From Paraburkholderia xenovorans LB400 (GTDB taxonomy: Bacteria > Pseudomonadota > Gammaproteobacteria > Burkholderiales > Burkholderiaceae): DNA of 64,000 nucleotides. Where the stretch lies: contig NC_007953.1 of NCBI RefSeq assembly GCF_000013645.1, positions 310,001 to 374,000 of the forward strand, read 5' to 3'. Shown here piece after piece: positions 52,465 to 63,240 of this stretch (its first letter is position 1; every line of letters begins with the position of its first letter). A model generated the notes under the pieces. The model saw only the letters and a program-made list of their open reading frames with translations. It did not search any database and was not told the DNA's origin. The position numbers and the translations under genes were made by a program.

Positions 52465-53313
52465 CTAGTAGCTGTAGAACCCATGTCCACTCTTGCGCCC
52501 GAGCCGTCCGGCGTCGACCATCTCTTTTAGCAGGGGGGCAGGGCGATACTTCGAATCGCGGAAACCGTCGTGGAGAACTTCCATTACGGCGAGCAGCGTA
52601 TCCAGTCCAATCAGGTCAGCAAGAGCAAGCGGCCCAATCGGGTGATTGCATCCAAGCCTCATGCCCAGGTCAATGTCGTCCGCGGTTGCCAGACGCTCCT
52701 GAAGCACAAAGATGGCCTCGTTGATCATCGGTACGAGAATGCGGTTTACCGTAAATCCGGGATGGTTGCGTACTGTCACGGGCGTTTTTCCGATAACTTC
52801 CGCAAAGCCAATCGCGAATGCGTGTGTTTCATCCGATGTCTGAAGACCCCGAATTACTTCGACAAGTGGCATCACCGGCACCGGATTGAAGAAATGGAGC
52901 CCGACGAATCGCTCGGGCCGATCGAGCACGGCAGCAAGCTGGGTAATCGATATTGATGAAGTGTTGGTAGAGACGACGCCTGAGCCGCTGATGATGCCGT
53001 CGATCTGCCGAAGAATACGCAGCTTGAGCGGCAGGTTCTCGGTCGCTGCCTCGATGACCAGATCCGCGCCGGCTAACGCGTCATAGTCGACTGTGCCCGA
53101 GACACGAGCCAATGCAGCCTGCTTTTCTACCTCAGATAGTCTTTCTTTCCTGACGAGCGCGTCAAGGCTCGTGTCGATAGCGCGCAACCCGCGCTCGATG
53201 GCGGTTTCTGAAACATCGATCATTGAAACAGGAAGGCCTGCTATGGCGCAAACCTGAGCGATTCCATTGCCCATCGTGCCTGCACCAACGACGCCAATGC
53301 GTTTAATTTTCAT
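52465..53313 (-). CDS. 3-Hydroxyacyl-CoA dehydrogenase
   Basis: This 282-residue NAD-dependent dehydrogenase is of the HBD/PaaH type. The cofactor loop GAGTMGNGIAQ is at residues 9-19, catalytic His in GLHFFNPVPVMPLVEV, and the C-terminal dimerisation domain includes NHPIGPLALADLIGLDT. The ATG at 53313 overlaps the thiolase stop in an ATGA; this start gives the normal length. It oxidises the 3-hydroxyacyl-CoA formed by a hydratase to the 3-oxoacyl-CoA cleaved by the thiolase, so the pair completes beta-oxidation in the region. Confidence 0.95.
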   Translation of the reverse strand: MKIKRIGVVGAGTMGNGIAQVCAIAGLPVSMIDVSETAIERGLRAIDTSLDALVRKERLSEVEKQAALARVSGTVDYDALAGADLVIEAATENLPLKLRILRQIDGIISGSGVVSTNTSSISITQLAAVLDRPERFVGLHFFNPVPVMPLVEVIRGLQTSDETHAFAIGFAEVIGKTPVTVRNHPGFTVNRILVPMINEAIFVLQERLATADDIDLGMRLGCNHPIGPLALADLIGLDTLLAVMEVLHDGFRDSKYRPAPLLKEMVDAGRLGRKSGHGFYSY

Positions 53314-54503
53314 GGTCCCGTCCGTTCGAAGATTGCAGCAATGCCTTGCCCTCCGCCGATGCACATCGTGACGAGCGCATATTTGCCGCCCGTACGGTGT
53401 AACTCGAAGATTGCCTTGGTGGTGATGATCGCGCCGGTTGCACCTACCGGGTGGCCCAGCGAGATTCCGGAGCCGTTGGGATTGACCTTTTTCGGATCGA
53501 GATCGAGCGCCTGGGTGACTGCGCAGGCTTGGGCTGCAAACGCCTCGTTTGATTCGATGACGTCCAGTTGTCCGGTCGTAAGTCCTGCGCGCTGCAGGGC
53601 AAGATGGGTAGCAGGTATGGGGCCGAGCCCCATCAACCGCGGATCGACTCCCGCGTGCCCATAACTGACAAGCCTCGCCAGCGGCTTCAACCCATGGTCC
53701 TTTACTGCGTTACCGGTGGCGAGAACAACCGCGGCGGCTCCATCGTTGATGCCAGAGGAATTGCCAGCAGTGACCGTCCCGTCATGCTTAAAGGCTGGCT
53801 TCATCGTCGACAGTTGCTCGAATGTGGTCTCAGGGCGCACGTGCTCATCGTTGTCGAATATCACGATGCCTTTGCGCGAAGGTATTTCCACCGGGATGAT
53901 CTGCGACCGGAAGTAACCTTCAGCGATTGCGTGCGCAGCGCGACGCTGGCTTTCCACAGCCAGTACGTCCTGCATCTCGCGGGTAATGGCTTCCCGCTCG
54001 GCCACGTTCTCGGCGGTAACGCCCATGTGAATACGGTGCAACGGGTCATGCAGGATACCAAGCATATAGTCTGCGGCCTGCACGTCACCCGTTCTGGCTC
54101 CCCATCGCAGGGCCGGCAGCAGATAGGGGCCCCGGCTCATTGATTCGGCTCCAGCACCAATTGCAACCTGTGCGTCGCCGAGAAGGAGAGACTGTGCTGC
54201 CAGGATGATCGCCTGCAACCCCGACCCGCACAGGCGGTTGACATTTAACGCGGGCGTTTGCGCTGGAATACCGGCTTCCAGGGCGGCGATTCTCGACAGA
54301 TAGGCGTCGCGCGGTTCCGTCGGAATTACGTTGCCGAGCACGATGTGATCCACGTGTGACGGGGCGATGCCGCTGCGCTCGAGCGTGCCGCGAACGGCAA
54401 GGATCGCGAGTTGCGCAAGCGGCACGTCCTTCAGTGAGCCGCCAAAGGTGCCAATTGCGGTACGTGCTGCAGCAACGACGAAGATGTCTGTATTACCAGT
54501 CAC
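53310..54503 (-). CDS. Acetyl-CoA acetyltransferase / 3-ketoacyl-CoA thiolase
   Basis: This 397-residue thiolase has the nucleophile Cys92 in NRLCGSG, GHPVGATGA with the catalytic His, and the second Cys in MCIGGGQGIAAIFE. I chose the GTG at 54503 because it places Cys92 near the family position of about 89; the ATG at 54575 would add 24 residues without homology. It cleaves a 3-oxoacyl-CoA with CoA to acetyl-CoA or propionyl-CoA plus a shortened acyl-CoA. It overlaps the dehydrogenase by 4 bp. Biosynthetic (PhaA-like) use is less likely in this setting. Confidence 0.95.
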   Translation of the reverse strand: MTGNTDIFVVAAARTAIGTFGGSLKDVPLAQLAILAVRGTLERSGIAPSHVDHIVLGNVIPTEPRDAYLSRIAALEAGIPAQTPALNVNRLCGSGLQAIILAAQSLLLGDAQVAIGAGAESMSRGPYLLPALRWGARTGDVQAADYMLGILHDPLHRIHMGVTAENVAEREAITREMQDVLAVESQRRAAHAIAEGYFRSQIIPVEIPSRKGIVIFDNDEHVRPETTFEQLSTMKPAFKHDGTVTAGNSSGINDGAAAVVLATGNAVKDHGLKPLARLVSYGHAGVDPRLMGLGPIPATHLALQRAGLTTGQLDVIESNEAFAAQACAVTQALDLDPKKVNPNGSGISLGHPVGATGAIITTKAIFELHRTGGKYALVTMCIGGGQGIAAIFERTGP

Positions 54504-54593
54504 TGAAAATTCTCGCTCTGGGGTTGGCGTTTGAACAAGCGGTCGCTCAAATGAAGTCAAGGGCGACCGCCCCATGTTTCGCGCGGCTAGCAG

Positions 54594-55193
54594 CTACCGG
54601 GGAGGACACTCGCGCCCCGAAGTGTCATTGCTGCTGCGTGCGAATTCGGGGTAAAGCTGGGCGACTACCGGACCATCAAAAGCCCATGTCAGGCAGGTAC
54701 CAAGATGTGATGGCGGTCGTCCGTCCAGTGACTGGAATACGTCCCCGTGTTGTTGGGCATGCCAAATGGGGATAGTCTGGTAGGCGACCGTGGCGACCTG
54801 AATCAGCAGGTCCCGAATGTGGGTACATCCTTTTACGGCGCCGATGTCATCTTCGACGCGCTTGCGCCATCCGCGACCCAAGGTTGCGCCCTCGAGGTTG
54901 GCAAGAGACGCCAGCGCGCCTGGGCACGTGTGGTAGGGAACGGCATTCATCGATGCGCTCACGGATTTAATTATGCAGTCGTCGTTCACCGTTACGCGCA
55001 CGCATATGTCGTGTATCGGCTGGCCGGGAGGAATCTGTCCTTTTTCCGCCGACACTGAACTGTACGCGCGTTCATCGGTCATCCGGGCTTCGAGATCCCA
55101 TAGACCATCTTTCCGATGAAATCCGCTCAGATGAACTTTGCGTTCATGCAATAGCTCACGTTCAGCAGGCGCTGGTAGTCCGTTAGCAGTCAC
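54594..55193 (-). CDS. DUF2889-family protein
   Basis: This 199-residue protein contains the DUF2889 pattern: LSGFHRKDGLWDLEARMTDE near the N-terminus, PIHDICVRVTVNDD in the middle, and GCTHIRDLLIQVATVAYQT toward the C-terminus. Biochemical function of the family is not established; members often sit in catabolic clusters. The start is the GTG at 55193, with GGGGAG upstream and an exact GTGA overlap with the small gene before it. No signal peptide or membrane segment is seen. The C-terminal 40 residues are not typical of the family. It is probably co-transcribed with the thiolase, 90 bp downstream. Confidence 0.8.
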   Translation of the reverse strand: MTANGLPAPAERELLHERKVHLSGFHRKDGLWDLEARMTDERAYSSVSAEKGQIPPGQPIHDICVRVTVNDDCIIKSVSASMNAVPYHTCPGALASLANLEGATLGRGWRKRVEDDIGAVKGCTHIRDLLIQVATVAYQTIPIWHAQQHGDVFQSLDGRPPSHLGTCLTWAFDGPVVAQLYPEFARSSNDTSGRECPPR

Positions 55194-55531
55194 GAGTCTA
55201 CTCCCCTGTGTGCCCGGGATTCGCGACCGAAGGAGTCGTGTCCGGAGGCCAGCATTTGCCGGTGCGCATCGTGCATCGAATCGGCATACGCCGCGAAGGA
55301 ACAAAGTGGGTTTCCGCTCTCGTTGGCGCGGTGCACGCTGCAGGCAGCCAGCGAAATCACGCTTTCCCGTACGCGTATTCGACGCTCGACGATGCCGTCG
55401 CCTGTCAGGGATACAGTGTCACTTGTTCCCATCACCGTGTCTCCGATGTAGATAGCCTGTTGTGAGATCGAGGCTGGCAGTTCGCTACGCGTTAATCGTG
55501 TCAGCGCTACGACACGGCCGCGCGTGGACAT
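55190..55531 (-). CDS. Small protein of unknown function (113 residues) coupled to the DUF2889 gene
   Basis: I do not recognise this protein. It begins MSTRGRVVALTRLTRSELPA, contains GIVERRIRVRESVI in the middle and AYADSMHDAHRQMLAS near the end, and has no signal peptide or membrane segment. That it is a real gene is supported by the 4-bp GTGA overlap with the DUF2889 gene and by a promoter-like TTGACA-N17-GATAGT on the minus strand at the palindrome 55628-55645, about 100 bp upstream. It would be the first gene of the leftward operon that ends with the enoyl-CoA hydratase. Confidence 0.6.
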   Translation of the reverse strand: MSTRGRVVALTRLTRSELPASISQQAIYIGDTVMGTSDTVSLTGDGIVERRIRVRESVISLAACSVHRANESGNPLCSFAAYADSMHDAHRQMLASGHDSFGRESRAHRGVDS

Positions 55532-55627
55532 GAGTGTGTCAATGCAGCTTGTGTATTACGTCAGGCACAAGCGATTAATAGCGTTCGCTCCGCAATCAGG
55601 TTAACTATCGAACATCTCGTGCGATGT

Positions 55628-55645
55628 GTCAACATATTAGTTGAC
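55628..55645. promoter_or_regulatory. GTCAACAT-type palindrome, site 6
   Basis: GTCAACAT-AT-TAGTTGAC keeps the left half perfectly. On the minus strand TTGACA with GATAGT 17 bp on would drive the small-protein, DUF2889 and thiolase operon. Confidence 0.72.
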
Positions 55646-55815
55646 TACATTCGCCACGGTTTTTCATCGCAACGCTTTATGCGAGTTGGAGCGTTGCACT
55701 TCACCTTTGAAGACGGCCCGCAAAATGTGCTTCTGTGTGTCGGGAGCACGTTGAAAGATATTTCCTCGAGTGCCTATCTTTGCCGAAACCACCAATTTTT
55801 CATAGGCGGCAGATT

Positions 55816-55856
55816 GTCAACATGTATGTTGACAAAAGACGTGGAGAAGCTAGAAT
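55816..55856 (+). promoter_or_regulatory. Promoter with GTCAACAT-type palindrome, site 7
   Basis: The perfect palindrome GTCAACAT-GT-ATGTTGAC (55816-55833) includes most of TTGACA (55829-55834), followed after 16 bp by TAGAAT (55851-55856). This is a good sigma-70 promoter toward the second Baeyer-Villiger gene, with the -35 box inside the operator. A weaker copy, ATCAATGA-TA-ATGTTGAA, overlaps the -10 at 55855-55872. Confidence 0.75.
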
Positions 55857-55884
55857 CAATGATAATGTTGAAGATGGGTCTGGG

Positions 55885-56293
55885 ATGAATTCGCGCAATC
55901 CAGCGGTCCGGTGCCTGGTGAACGACGCAAGCATTAGCCGACTGCTTTGCGACTACGCGTACCACCTCGACATGAGCCATGCGGCGAACTCGAGGATCTG
56001 TTTGTCGACGACGGCGAGGTCGTCAATGGTTCGAACTTCGGGGCAAGCTGGCGCGGCCTACGTGGAGACACTGAAGGGGCGGTTAGTGCTTCGTGGCCAG
56101 GCTTTACGAAGCTTCTCCGTTAGCTGCACAGGCTGCCAGGGACACGGTTGGTTCGCGCGCTGATATGCCACTGGAGATCGCGCTGAGAACACGCTGCGAG
56201 TCAATCGAAGCGTATGTATTTGCCGCTGATCGGCAAGAGGGCTGGAAGGCCTTTGCGGAAAAGCACAAACGAAGTGACAAGGTCGATAGATAG
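55885..56293 (+). pseudogene. Chimeric relic: SnoaL-like N-terminus joined to an enoyl-CoA hydratase C-terminus
   Basis: The ATG at 55885 opens MNSRNPAVRCLVNDASISRL, then LCDYAYHLDMSH, a SnoaL-like first helix. A shift near 55980 moves it to ELEDLFVDDGEVVNG. From about 56093 a different frame reads ASPLAAQAARDTVG, MPLEIALRTRCESIEAYVF and RQEGWKAFAEKHK, the last 60 residues of a crotonase. So a deletion fused two genes that probably were adjacent. Neither part can be functional. The promoter at 55816 now reads through it to the Baeyer-Villiger gene. Confidence 0.75.
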
Positions 56294-56326
56294 ACGGCAA
56301 CGTGCACGTGAGGGAGTAAAAAAATC

Positions 56327-57970
<1,644 letters not shown>

Positions 57971-58935
57971 CATGGTGACCGCACCCCACGCTCCGGCGTC
58001 GAACGCATCCAGTGCCGCGGCGGCGGCTTCGGCCGTCGGCGCACGGTAGACCTCCTTGAGTGCGGTGGCAGCCGCCTTGCGATCTTTCCAGCTCACGAAG
58101 TCCAGCGAATTGCGAATCAGATGGACGATACAGGTCTGGACCGTCGTTTCAGGAAACACCGCGTTAATCGCCTCAGGAAAGCCCTTCAAGCCGTCGACCA
58201 CGGCAATCAGGATGTCCTGCACGCCGCGCAGCTTCAGGTCGTTGACCACCCGTAGCCAGAACCTGGCGCCCTCGGTCTACTCGATCCACAGGCCCAGCAC
58301 GTCGCGCGTGCCGTCGCGGCGCACGCCCAGCGCCAGATAGATCGCCTTGTTGCGCACCACGCCTTCGTCACGGATCTTCACGCGCAGCGCATCGAAGAAC
58401 ACCACCGGATACATGGCCTCCAGCGGCCGCTGCTGCCATTCGCGCACTTCATCGATTACCGCGTCGGTCACCGTGCTCACGAAGTCCGGCGATACTTCAA
58501 TGCCGTACCTCTCAAGCAGGAAACCCTGAATCTCCCGCACGCTCAGGCCGCGCGCGTACATCGCAATGATCTTGTCGTCGAATCCGGTGAAGCGCCGCTC
58601 GCCTTTGGCGATCAGTATCGGGTCGAACGTGCCTTCGCGGTCGCGCGGGATCGCGACGTCGAATGTGTCGTCATCGGTCGTGAGGTGCTTGCGGCTTATG
58701 CCGTTGCGGTGGTTCGTGGTGCTCGCCGGTTTGGCTTCGCCCTTCTCATAGCCCAGGTGATGGGTCAGCTCGCCGCCCAGGGCGCGCTCGAAGATCGCCT
58801 TCGTGAGCGCTGCGAGTTGCTCGTTAATGGTCGCCCGGTCCAGCGTCCCGGGTACCAGTTGCTTGATCAGCTCCGGGTCCAGGTCAAGCCCTTGCCCGGT
58901 TCTACCGTTGTTTCTTCTTTGCGTTTGCGTGGCAT
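57971..58935 (-). pseudogene. IS256-family transposase, truncated, with frameshift and stop
   Basis: The start MPRKRKEETTVEPGK (ATG near 58935) continues in another frame as GLDLDPELIKQLVPGTLDRA, so a shift lies within the first 20 codons. Further blocks are NHRNGISRK, PRDREGTFDP, YARGLSVREIQGFL, and YLALGVRRDG. An in-frame TAG near 58280 interrupts LGLWIE and TEGARFWL. The frame ends GAWGAVTMSV, about 100 residues short of the C-terminus. It differs strongly from the IS256 copy at 8748, so the two arrived independently. Confidence 0.85.
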
Positions 58936-58990
58936 AAAGCGGCTCCTTGGCTGTCAGTTTATGCCTCACACACAGGAAATCAGATAGGCT
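57971..58990 (-). mobile_element. Truncated IS256-family element
   Basis: Only the transposase start and core with the 5' end of the element remain; that end, near 58986, reads CTATCTGATTTCCTGTGTGT on the minus strand. The other end, with about 100 codons and its inverted repeat, is missing, lost at the junction with the Baeyer-Villiger gene stop. Confidence 0.8.
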
Positions 58991-59186
58991 CCAATTGGGA
59001 TAACGCCTATCCGTGTATTGCGCCACGATGTGTTTACGCGTGTTATGCCTCTGCCTGCGATGGCAGCTTTGCCCAACTGCCGCACCTCCGTTCCCCCGCG
59101 ACCCTTGCTTCAGCAGATCAACCTCAACGCTCTGAACATTAAACCCGCTGTTGCGCTTCACCCTTGCAACCGCCTCTTTAATCGAT

Positions 59187-61586
59187 TCAATCAAACGTAA
59201 TAAACTGCGCCGACGTCCACACCTTGCTGTCGTCTCGCTGACGCCCGAACACATATACCGGTCGGAAGCCGAAGGCAGCGTTCTGAGCCGACACGTCGAA
59301 ACTTCCCGATAAGTCCACCGGCAGCGGCTTGTCCGTCAAACGCTCGACAGCAAGAAACAATTCCGTGCCGCCGAGTTCATGCCGTGCGGTGCCTTGGGCA
59401 AGCAGGTCGGCGCCGCTGATTTCCCAATGAAACATTGGCGAGTGAACGAACGGATTACCCTTCAACGGATCGCCAACCTTCACGAAGCCGTCGATCGTGC
59501 CTTCGATCACGATTCGCGCGCGCGCCAGATTGCTCACGTCGATCTCGATGTTGTCGGCATCGCCGTAGGTGTCACTGCTGAACTCGATATCGGTTGCTCC
59601 GGTTCGCCAGGCCGCCTCTTCGATATGTTCGAAACCGCCGGCCCCGAAGTTGTTGATCGTACCGTTGATGATCCGAATCCGGCCGCGCCACGCCGCCCAC
59701 CGGTAACGATCGCGAATCCGCGCTCCGCCCCATCGGACGCGAATCAGGCGCTCGGCATAGCCGAGTTCCTCGTGCAGATTGCGCTCCACCAGCAGGCCGT
59801 CGTGATCGAATGCGGCGACATACTCCCATCCCGCGCGTCCCAGCAGGCGATAGTCGAGCGTCGCGGGACCGCTATGATTGAACTCATCACCTTGCTGATA
59901 TTCGCCGCAGCGCACCAGCGCCGCGCTGTGCTCGCCCGTTGTCGCCCAGGTGTGGCGGGCACGTAGTGCACGTCCGACTGAGTGCCGGTCGAGTGAATCG
60001 GACAGCACGCCGGTGAGCCCGCCATGTACGCCGAATACACTGACGCCAGGTGCGCCACCGCCCGGACGGCCGCGATGTTCATCGCCACTCGCCGCGACTC
60101 CGAGTTTATAGCCGCGCGAGATAACGTCGCGATACAGCCAGTCGAAATGGCCCCAGGTCGACGCGATTTCCACGAGCCGTTCAAGTTCAGGATGGTGCCA
60201 GTCAGGAATATAACGACGGCCACCGACGTGCGGCATTACCAGATGGTTCGCCGCGTCATCGACATACGCGTCCCATAGTTCGTCGACCGGCCAGCGCCCG
60301 AGGTCCACGGCCGTGCCTTTCATGTCCTCGTTCCAAACCAGCGTGCGGTTATGTTCGCCGCGTGCGTTGTACGGAAAACCGGGGCGTTCGTCCCCAAGGA
60401 AGACCACGTTGTGGTCACCGCCCGCCGTCGAACTGCCGCACCACTCCTGCACCGGATAGACGACGAAGCGGCCCGCTTGGTTGAATTGCTCCGCAGTTTC
60501 GATGCCGAGTTGCCAGTTTGCGTCGGTGATCTGAAAGTCGTTGGCGGTGTAACCCAGCACGTCGATGCCGCCGATGTCGCGCGCATACGCAGCGTTGTAG
60601 GCAGGACTGTTGGTGCCGACGGTATCGTGCGCATGCACATGCAGGTCGGCGTAAAGCGAGCGTGCAACGGGCAGCGTGGCGTCTACTGTCAGGAAGACCT
60701 CGGCCGCGCGCACGTCGCCCTTCGACGGCACGTCAGCCACGATGCGCAGTGTCCCTGACGCGGTTGGCAGATCGTCCAGCGCGACGGTAGCCCATGCATC
60801 TCGCGGCAACGCAAGCTCGCGCTCGTAGACGATTTCGCTGCGCTCGTCATAAGCGCGCACCCGCACACCGCCGTCGATATCCTTGCATGCGTTACTCCAG
60901 CGGTCCTGCAGCGACACACGGAACGGCGCACGCTGGCCGGGTTGCACAAAGCGCGGCCCATTGAGCAACACCTGTGACGGCGCCCCGGCGTGAATGTCAA
61001 TCACAATATCGCCCGGCACCGCGACGAAACGCGACGTACCCAACGGATCGATGTAGAACCGGAAGCGGAACTGATCCTCGACGAAAGTTTGCACCCGTGT
61101 TCCCGGGCCGCGTCGCCGGTCCCCCAGGCGGATCACGATGTGGTCGCCAGCATTCAGGTAACCGTCGGCGACGTCTACGATGATTGCTTTCTGAAAAGGC
61201 CGCTCATGTCCCTTCTGGTCGAAGCGCACGTTCAACGACTGGACAGTCGCGGGGCTTTGCCCCGGCACGAGTGGCGCCGCATGATATTCGGCGCTGATGA
61301 AGTTGGCGGCGCTCGGGTCACTGGTCTGGAACAACGCCCAATCGGAATAGAACTTAAAAGTTGCCTTGAGCCAGGCGCCGTCCGCAACGCCGGATGCGCC
61401 AACCTCGTAGTCGAGCATGATCTCGCTCCAGCTTCCCGCTTCGAGACGGTTGACGTTGCATGTCACGCGGCCTGCGAACGGCAACGCCTTGTGCCGCTCA
61501 TACAGGCCGCGCGGTGCGATGTGAGGTCCAAGCCGGCTACGTAATGCGGCAGCTTTCGCTTCGATGTTTTGATGATCTTCGTTCAC
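59187..61586 (-). CDS. Large PHP/DUF3604-like protein, putative metal-dependent hydrolase
   Basis: This is a 799-residue protein. The first 300 residues are beta-rich with several immunoglobulin-like stretches (GDIVIDIHAGAPSQVLLNGP, then FRVSLQDRWSN). From residue 311, LYADLHVHAHDTVGTN gives the PHP-type metal site (His316, His318, His320), followed by GDHNVVFLGDE, MPHVGGRR and AASGDEH with further His/Asp ligands. The final part is again beta-rich. PHP and DUF3604 proteins are phosphoesterases or related hydrolases. I chose the GTG at 61586, with GAGAG upstream; the longer frame would overlap the transporter. It follows the DASS transporter by 40 bp, so it should act on the imported compound. 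No signal peptide is seen. Confidence 0.8.
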   Translation of the reverse strand: MNEDHQNIEAKAAALRSRLGPHIAPRGLYERHKALPFAGRVTCNVNRLEAGSWSEIMLDYEVGASGVADGAWLKATFKFYSDWALFQTSDPSAANFISAEYHAAPLVPGQSPATVQSLNVRFDQKGHERPFQKAIIVDVADGYLNAGDHIVIRLGDRRRGPGTRVQTFVEDQFRFRFYIDPLGTSRFVAVPGDIVIDIHAGAPSQVLLNGPRFVQPGQRAPFRVSLQDRWSNACKDIDGGVRVRAYDERSEIVYERELALPRDAWATVALDDLPTASGTLRIVADVPSKGDVRAAEVFLTVDATLPVARSLYADLHVHAHDTVGTNSPAYNAAYARDIGGIDVLGYTANDFQITDANWQLGIETAEQFNQAGRFVVYPVQEWCGSSTAGGDHNVVFLGDERPGFPYNARGEHNRTLVWNEDMKGTAVDLGRWPVDELWDAYVDDAANHLVMPHVGGRRYIPDWHHPELERLVEIASTWGHFDWLYRDVISRGYKLGVAASGDEHRGRPGGGAPGVSVFGVHGGLTGVLSDSLDRHSVGRALRARHTWATTGEHSAALVRCGEYQQGDEFNHSGPATLDYRLLGRAGWEYVAAFDHDGLLVERNLHEELGYAERLIRVRWGGARIRDRYRWAAWRGRIRIINGTINNFGAGGFEHIEEAAWRTGATDIEFSSDTYGDADNIEIDVSNLARARIVIEGTIDGFVKVGDPLKGNPFVHSPMFHWEISGADLLAQGTARHELGGTELFLAVERLTDKPLPVDLSGSFDVSAQNAAFGFRPVYVFGRQRDDSKVWTSAQFITFD

Positions 61587-61626
61587 TTCAGTTTCTCTCG
61601 ATGAGTGTGCGCGAAGCGCAAACCGG

Positions 61627-63171
61627 TCAATGGGCAAACGGCCACGGTGCGGTGGGATTCCACAGCGGAATGCCCTGATACGCATACCACGGCGCCATCA
61701 CGCAAATGCCGTAGACGATCGCTATCAGCACGGAGACGATGCCGACTTTCGCGTAGTCGGCGGTCGTGAATTGGCCGCTGCTATATGCAATAACCCCGGC
61801 TGTGATTTGAGTGGGCAACAGATACGCGAAGCTGTCCGTATCGCTGATGAGCATGGTGAAAGCGACCGGGTGCAAACCGAGTCGAGGCGCGAGCGCCAGC
61901 GCGATCGGCGCGATCATCGTCACGGCCGCGACGTTGGACAGCATGCCGATCCGGATCACGTGGGTGCCGATCATCACGATGGCGAGCGTCATCCACCAGA
62001 CATATCCGTGCGCGACCGCGTAGATGTGATCGGCGGCCCATTGGGCGAGCCCGGAATCGCTGATCGCGGACGACAGCGACAACGCACCGCCCAGCAGAAA
62101 CAGCGTGCCCCAAATGGTCCGCTCCTGAATGTCCTTCCAGCCGAAGCGCATCACGCCGGGAGCGAACATCAGCGCAAGCGCGATCAACGCGACGATTTCG
62201 GATTGCAGATGGTGAAGCGACTCGGTCGCCCACATTGCCCCTACGAAGGCGAATACCAGAAGTACCGTCAAATCCTGGCGCGCGACCGGCGGCAGTTTGC
62301 GGCGCTCTTCAATGATTGCCTGCCGCCCGCCCGGGACCGGTACACCACGCGACTTGAAGTAGCGCTGAACCCAGAATTGCGTCAGGACGAACATCCCCAG
62401 ATACGGCCACTGCAACCGGAGCCACGAGAAGTAGGAGATCCGCAGGCCCAACTGCTTTTCGAGCAGGCCAGAGACAACCATGTTCGGTAGATGCGCCGTC
62501 AGAATGCACATGCCGCTGATCATCGAACCGTAGACGAGTGTCTGGATTACGATGGCCTTTCGGGCGTCACGCTCACGCGCGCTGTTACCGAACAAGCCGA
62601 TGATGCCGTTGGTCACGGGCAGCAACGCGGCGGCCCGTGCATTGGCGGCGGGAACAACCAGTGACATCACGAAGTTGACAATAAACATCGCCCAGATGAC
62701 GCCGTTCGCGGAACGTACCTTGAGTTTGTCGAGCAGTACCAGCGCAATACGGCGGTCGAGGCCAGCCGCCTGCATGATCGCGGAGAACAGGAACGCGGCG
62801 AGGCACAGGAAAACGACCGGTGCGGCAAAGCCGCTGGCAGCCTTGGGAAAAGGCGTTACTGCATGCGACAACACCAGCAGCATGGGTAGCAAGATACCGC
62901 TGATGCCGACGGGAATGGCTTCGCTGATCCATACGATCGCCACCCACGCGACTACGGCGAGCGTGGCTCTGCCTTGATGGGTCAATCCTTGTGGCGTGGG
63001 TAATACCCACGCGATCACGATGAAGCACAACCAGGCAAGGAGGAAGCCAGCTCGTGCCTTCAATAACGATCTCGCGGATTCGCAAAAGGGCTCCGGTAGG
63101 CGACTATCAGGTATCGTTGCCGGCTGGCTTCCCCGTGCGAGTGATGGAAGCTCCGATGTTTCATGTGTCAA
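61627..63171 (-). CDS. DASS-family (SLC13-type) anion transporter
   Basis: This 514-residue inner-membrane carrier has about 12 hydrophobic segments, the first after a 40-residue hydrophilic N-terminus. Family features are the first clamshell loop FVMSLVVPAANARAAALLPV (an SNT-like substrate loop written PAANARA) and the second loop near GMLSNVAAVTMIAP (SNVAA). DASS proteins move di- and tricarboxylates, sulfate or related anions with Na+ or by exchange. It is the first gene of a two-gene operon with the PHP-like protein and is divergent from a GntR/UTRA regulator, which probably controls both. The substrate cannot be told. Confidence 0.9.
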   Translation of the reverse strand: MTHETSELPSLARGSQPATIPDSRLPEPFCESARSLLKARAGFLLAWLCFIVIAWVLPTPQGLTHQGRATLAVVAWVAIVWISEAIPVGISGILLPMLLVLSHAVTPFPKAASGFAAPVVFLCLAAFLFSAIMQAAGLDRRIALVLLDKLKVRSANGVIWAMFIVNFVMSLVVPAANARAAALLPVTNGIIGLFGNSARERDARKAIVIQTLVYGSMISGMCILTAHLPNMVVSGLLEKQLGLRISYFSWLRLQWPYLGMFVLTQFWVQRYFKSRGVPVPGGRQAIIEERRKLPPVARQDLTVLLVFAFVGAMWATESLHHLQSEIVALIALALMFAPGVMRFGWKDIQERTIWGTLFLLGGALSLSSAISDSGLAQWAADHIYAVAHGYVWWMTLAIVMIGTHVIRIGMLSNVAAVTMIAPIALALAPRLGLHPVAFTMLISDTDSFAYLLPTQITAGVIAYSSGQFTTADYAKVGIVSVLIAIVYGICVMAPWYAYQGIPLWNPTAPWPFAH

Positions 63172-63240
63172 TTCAGGCTCCTGTGATCGGGCCCGACCGC
63201 AAACGCCAGGCCTCCGGCATGGCTCGCCGGAAAGTTGGCA

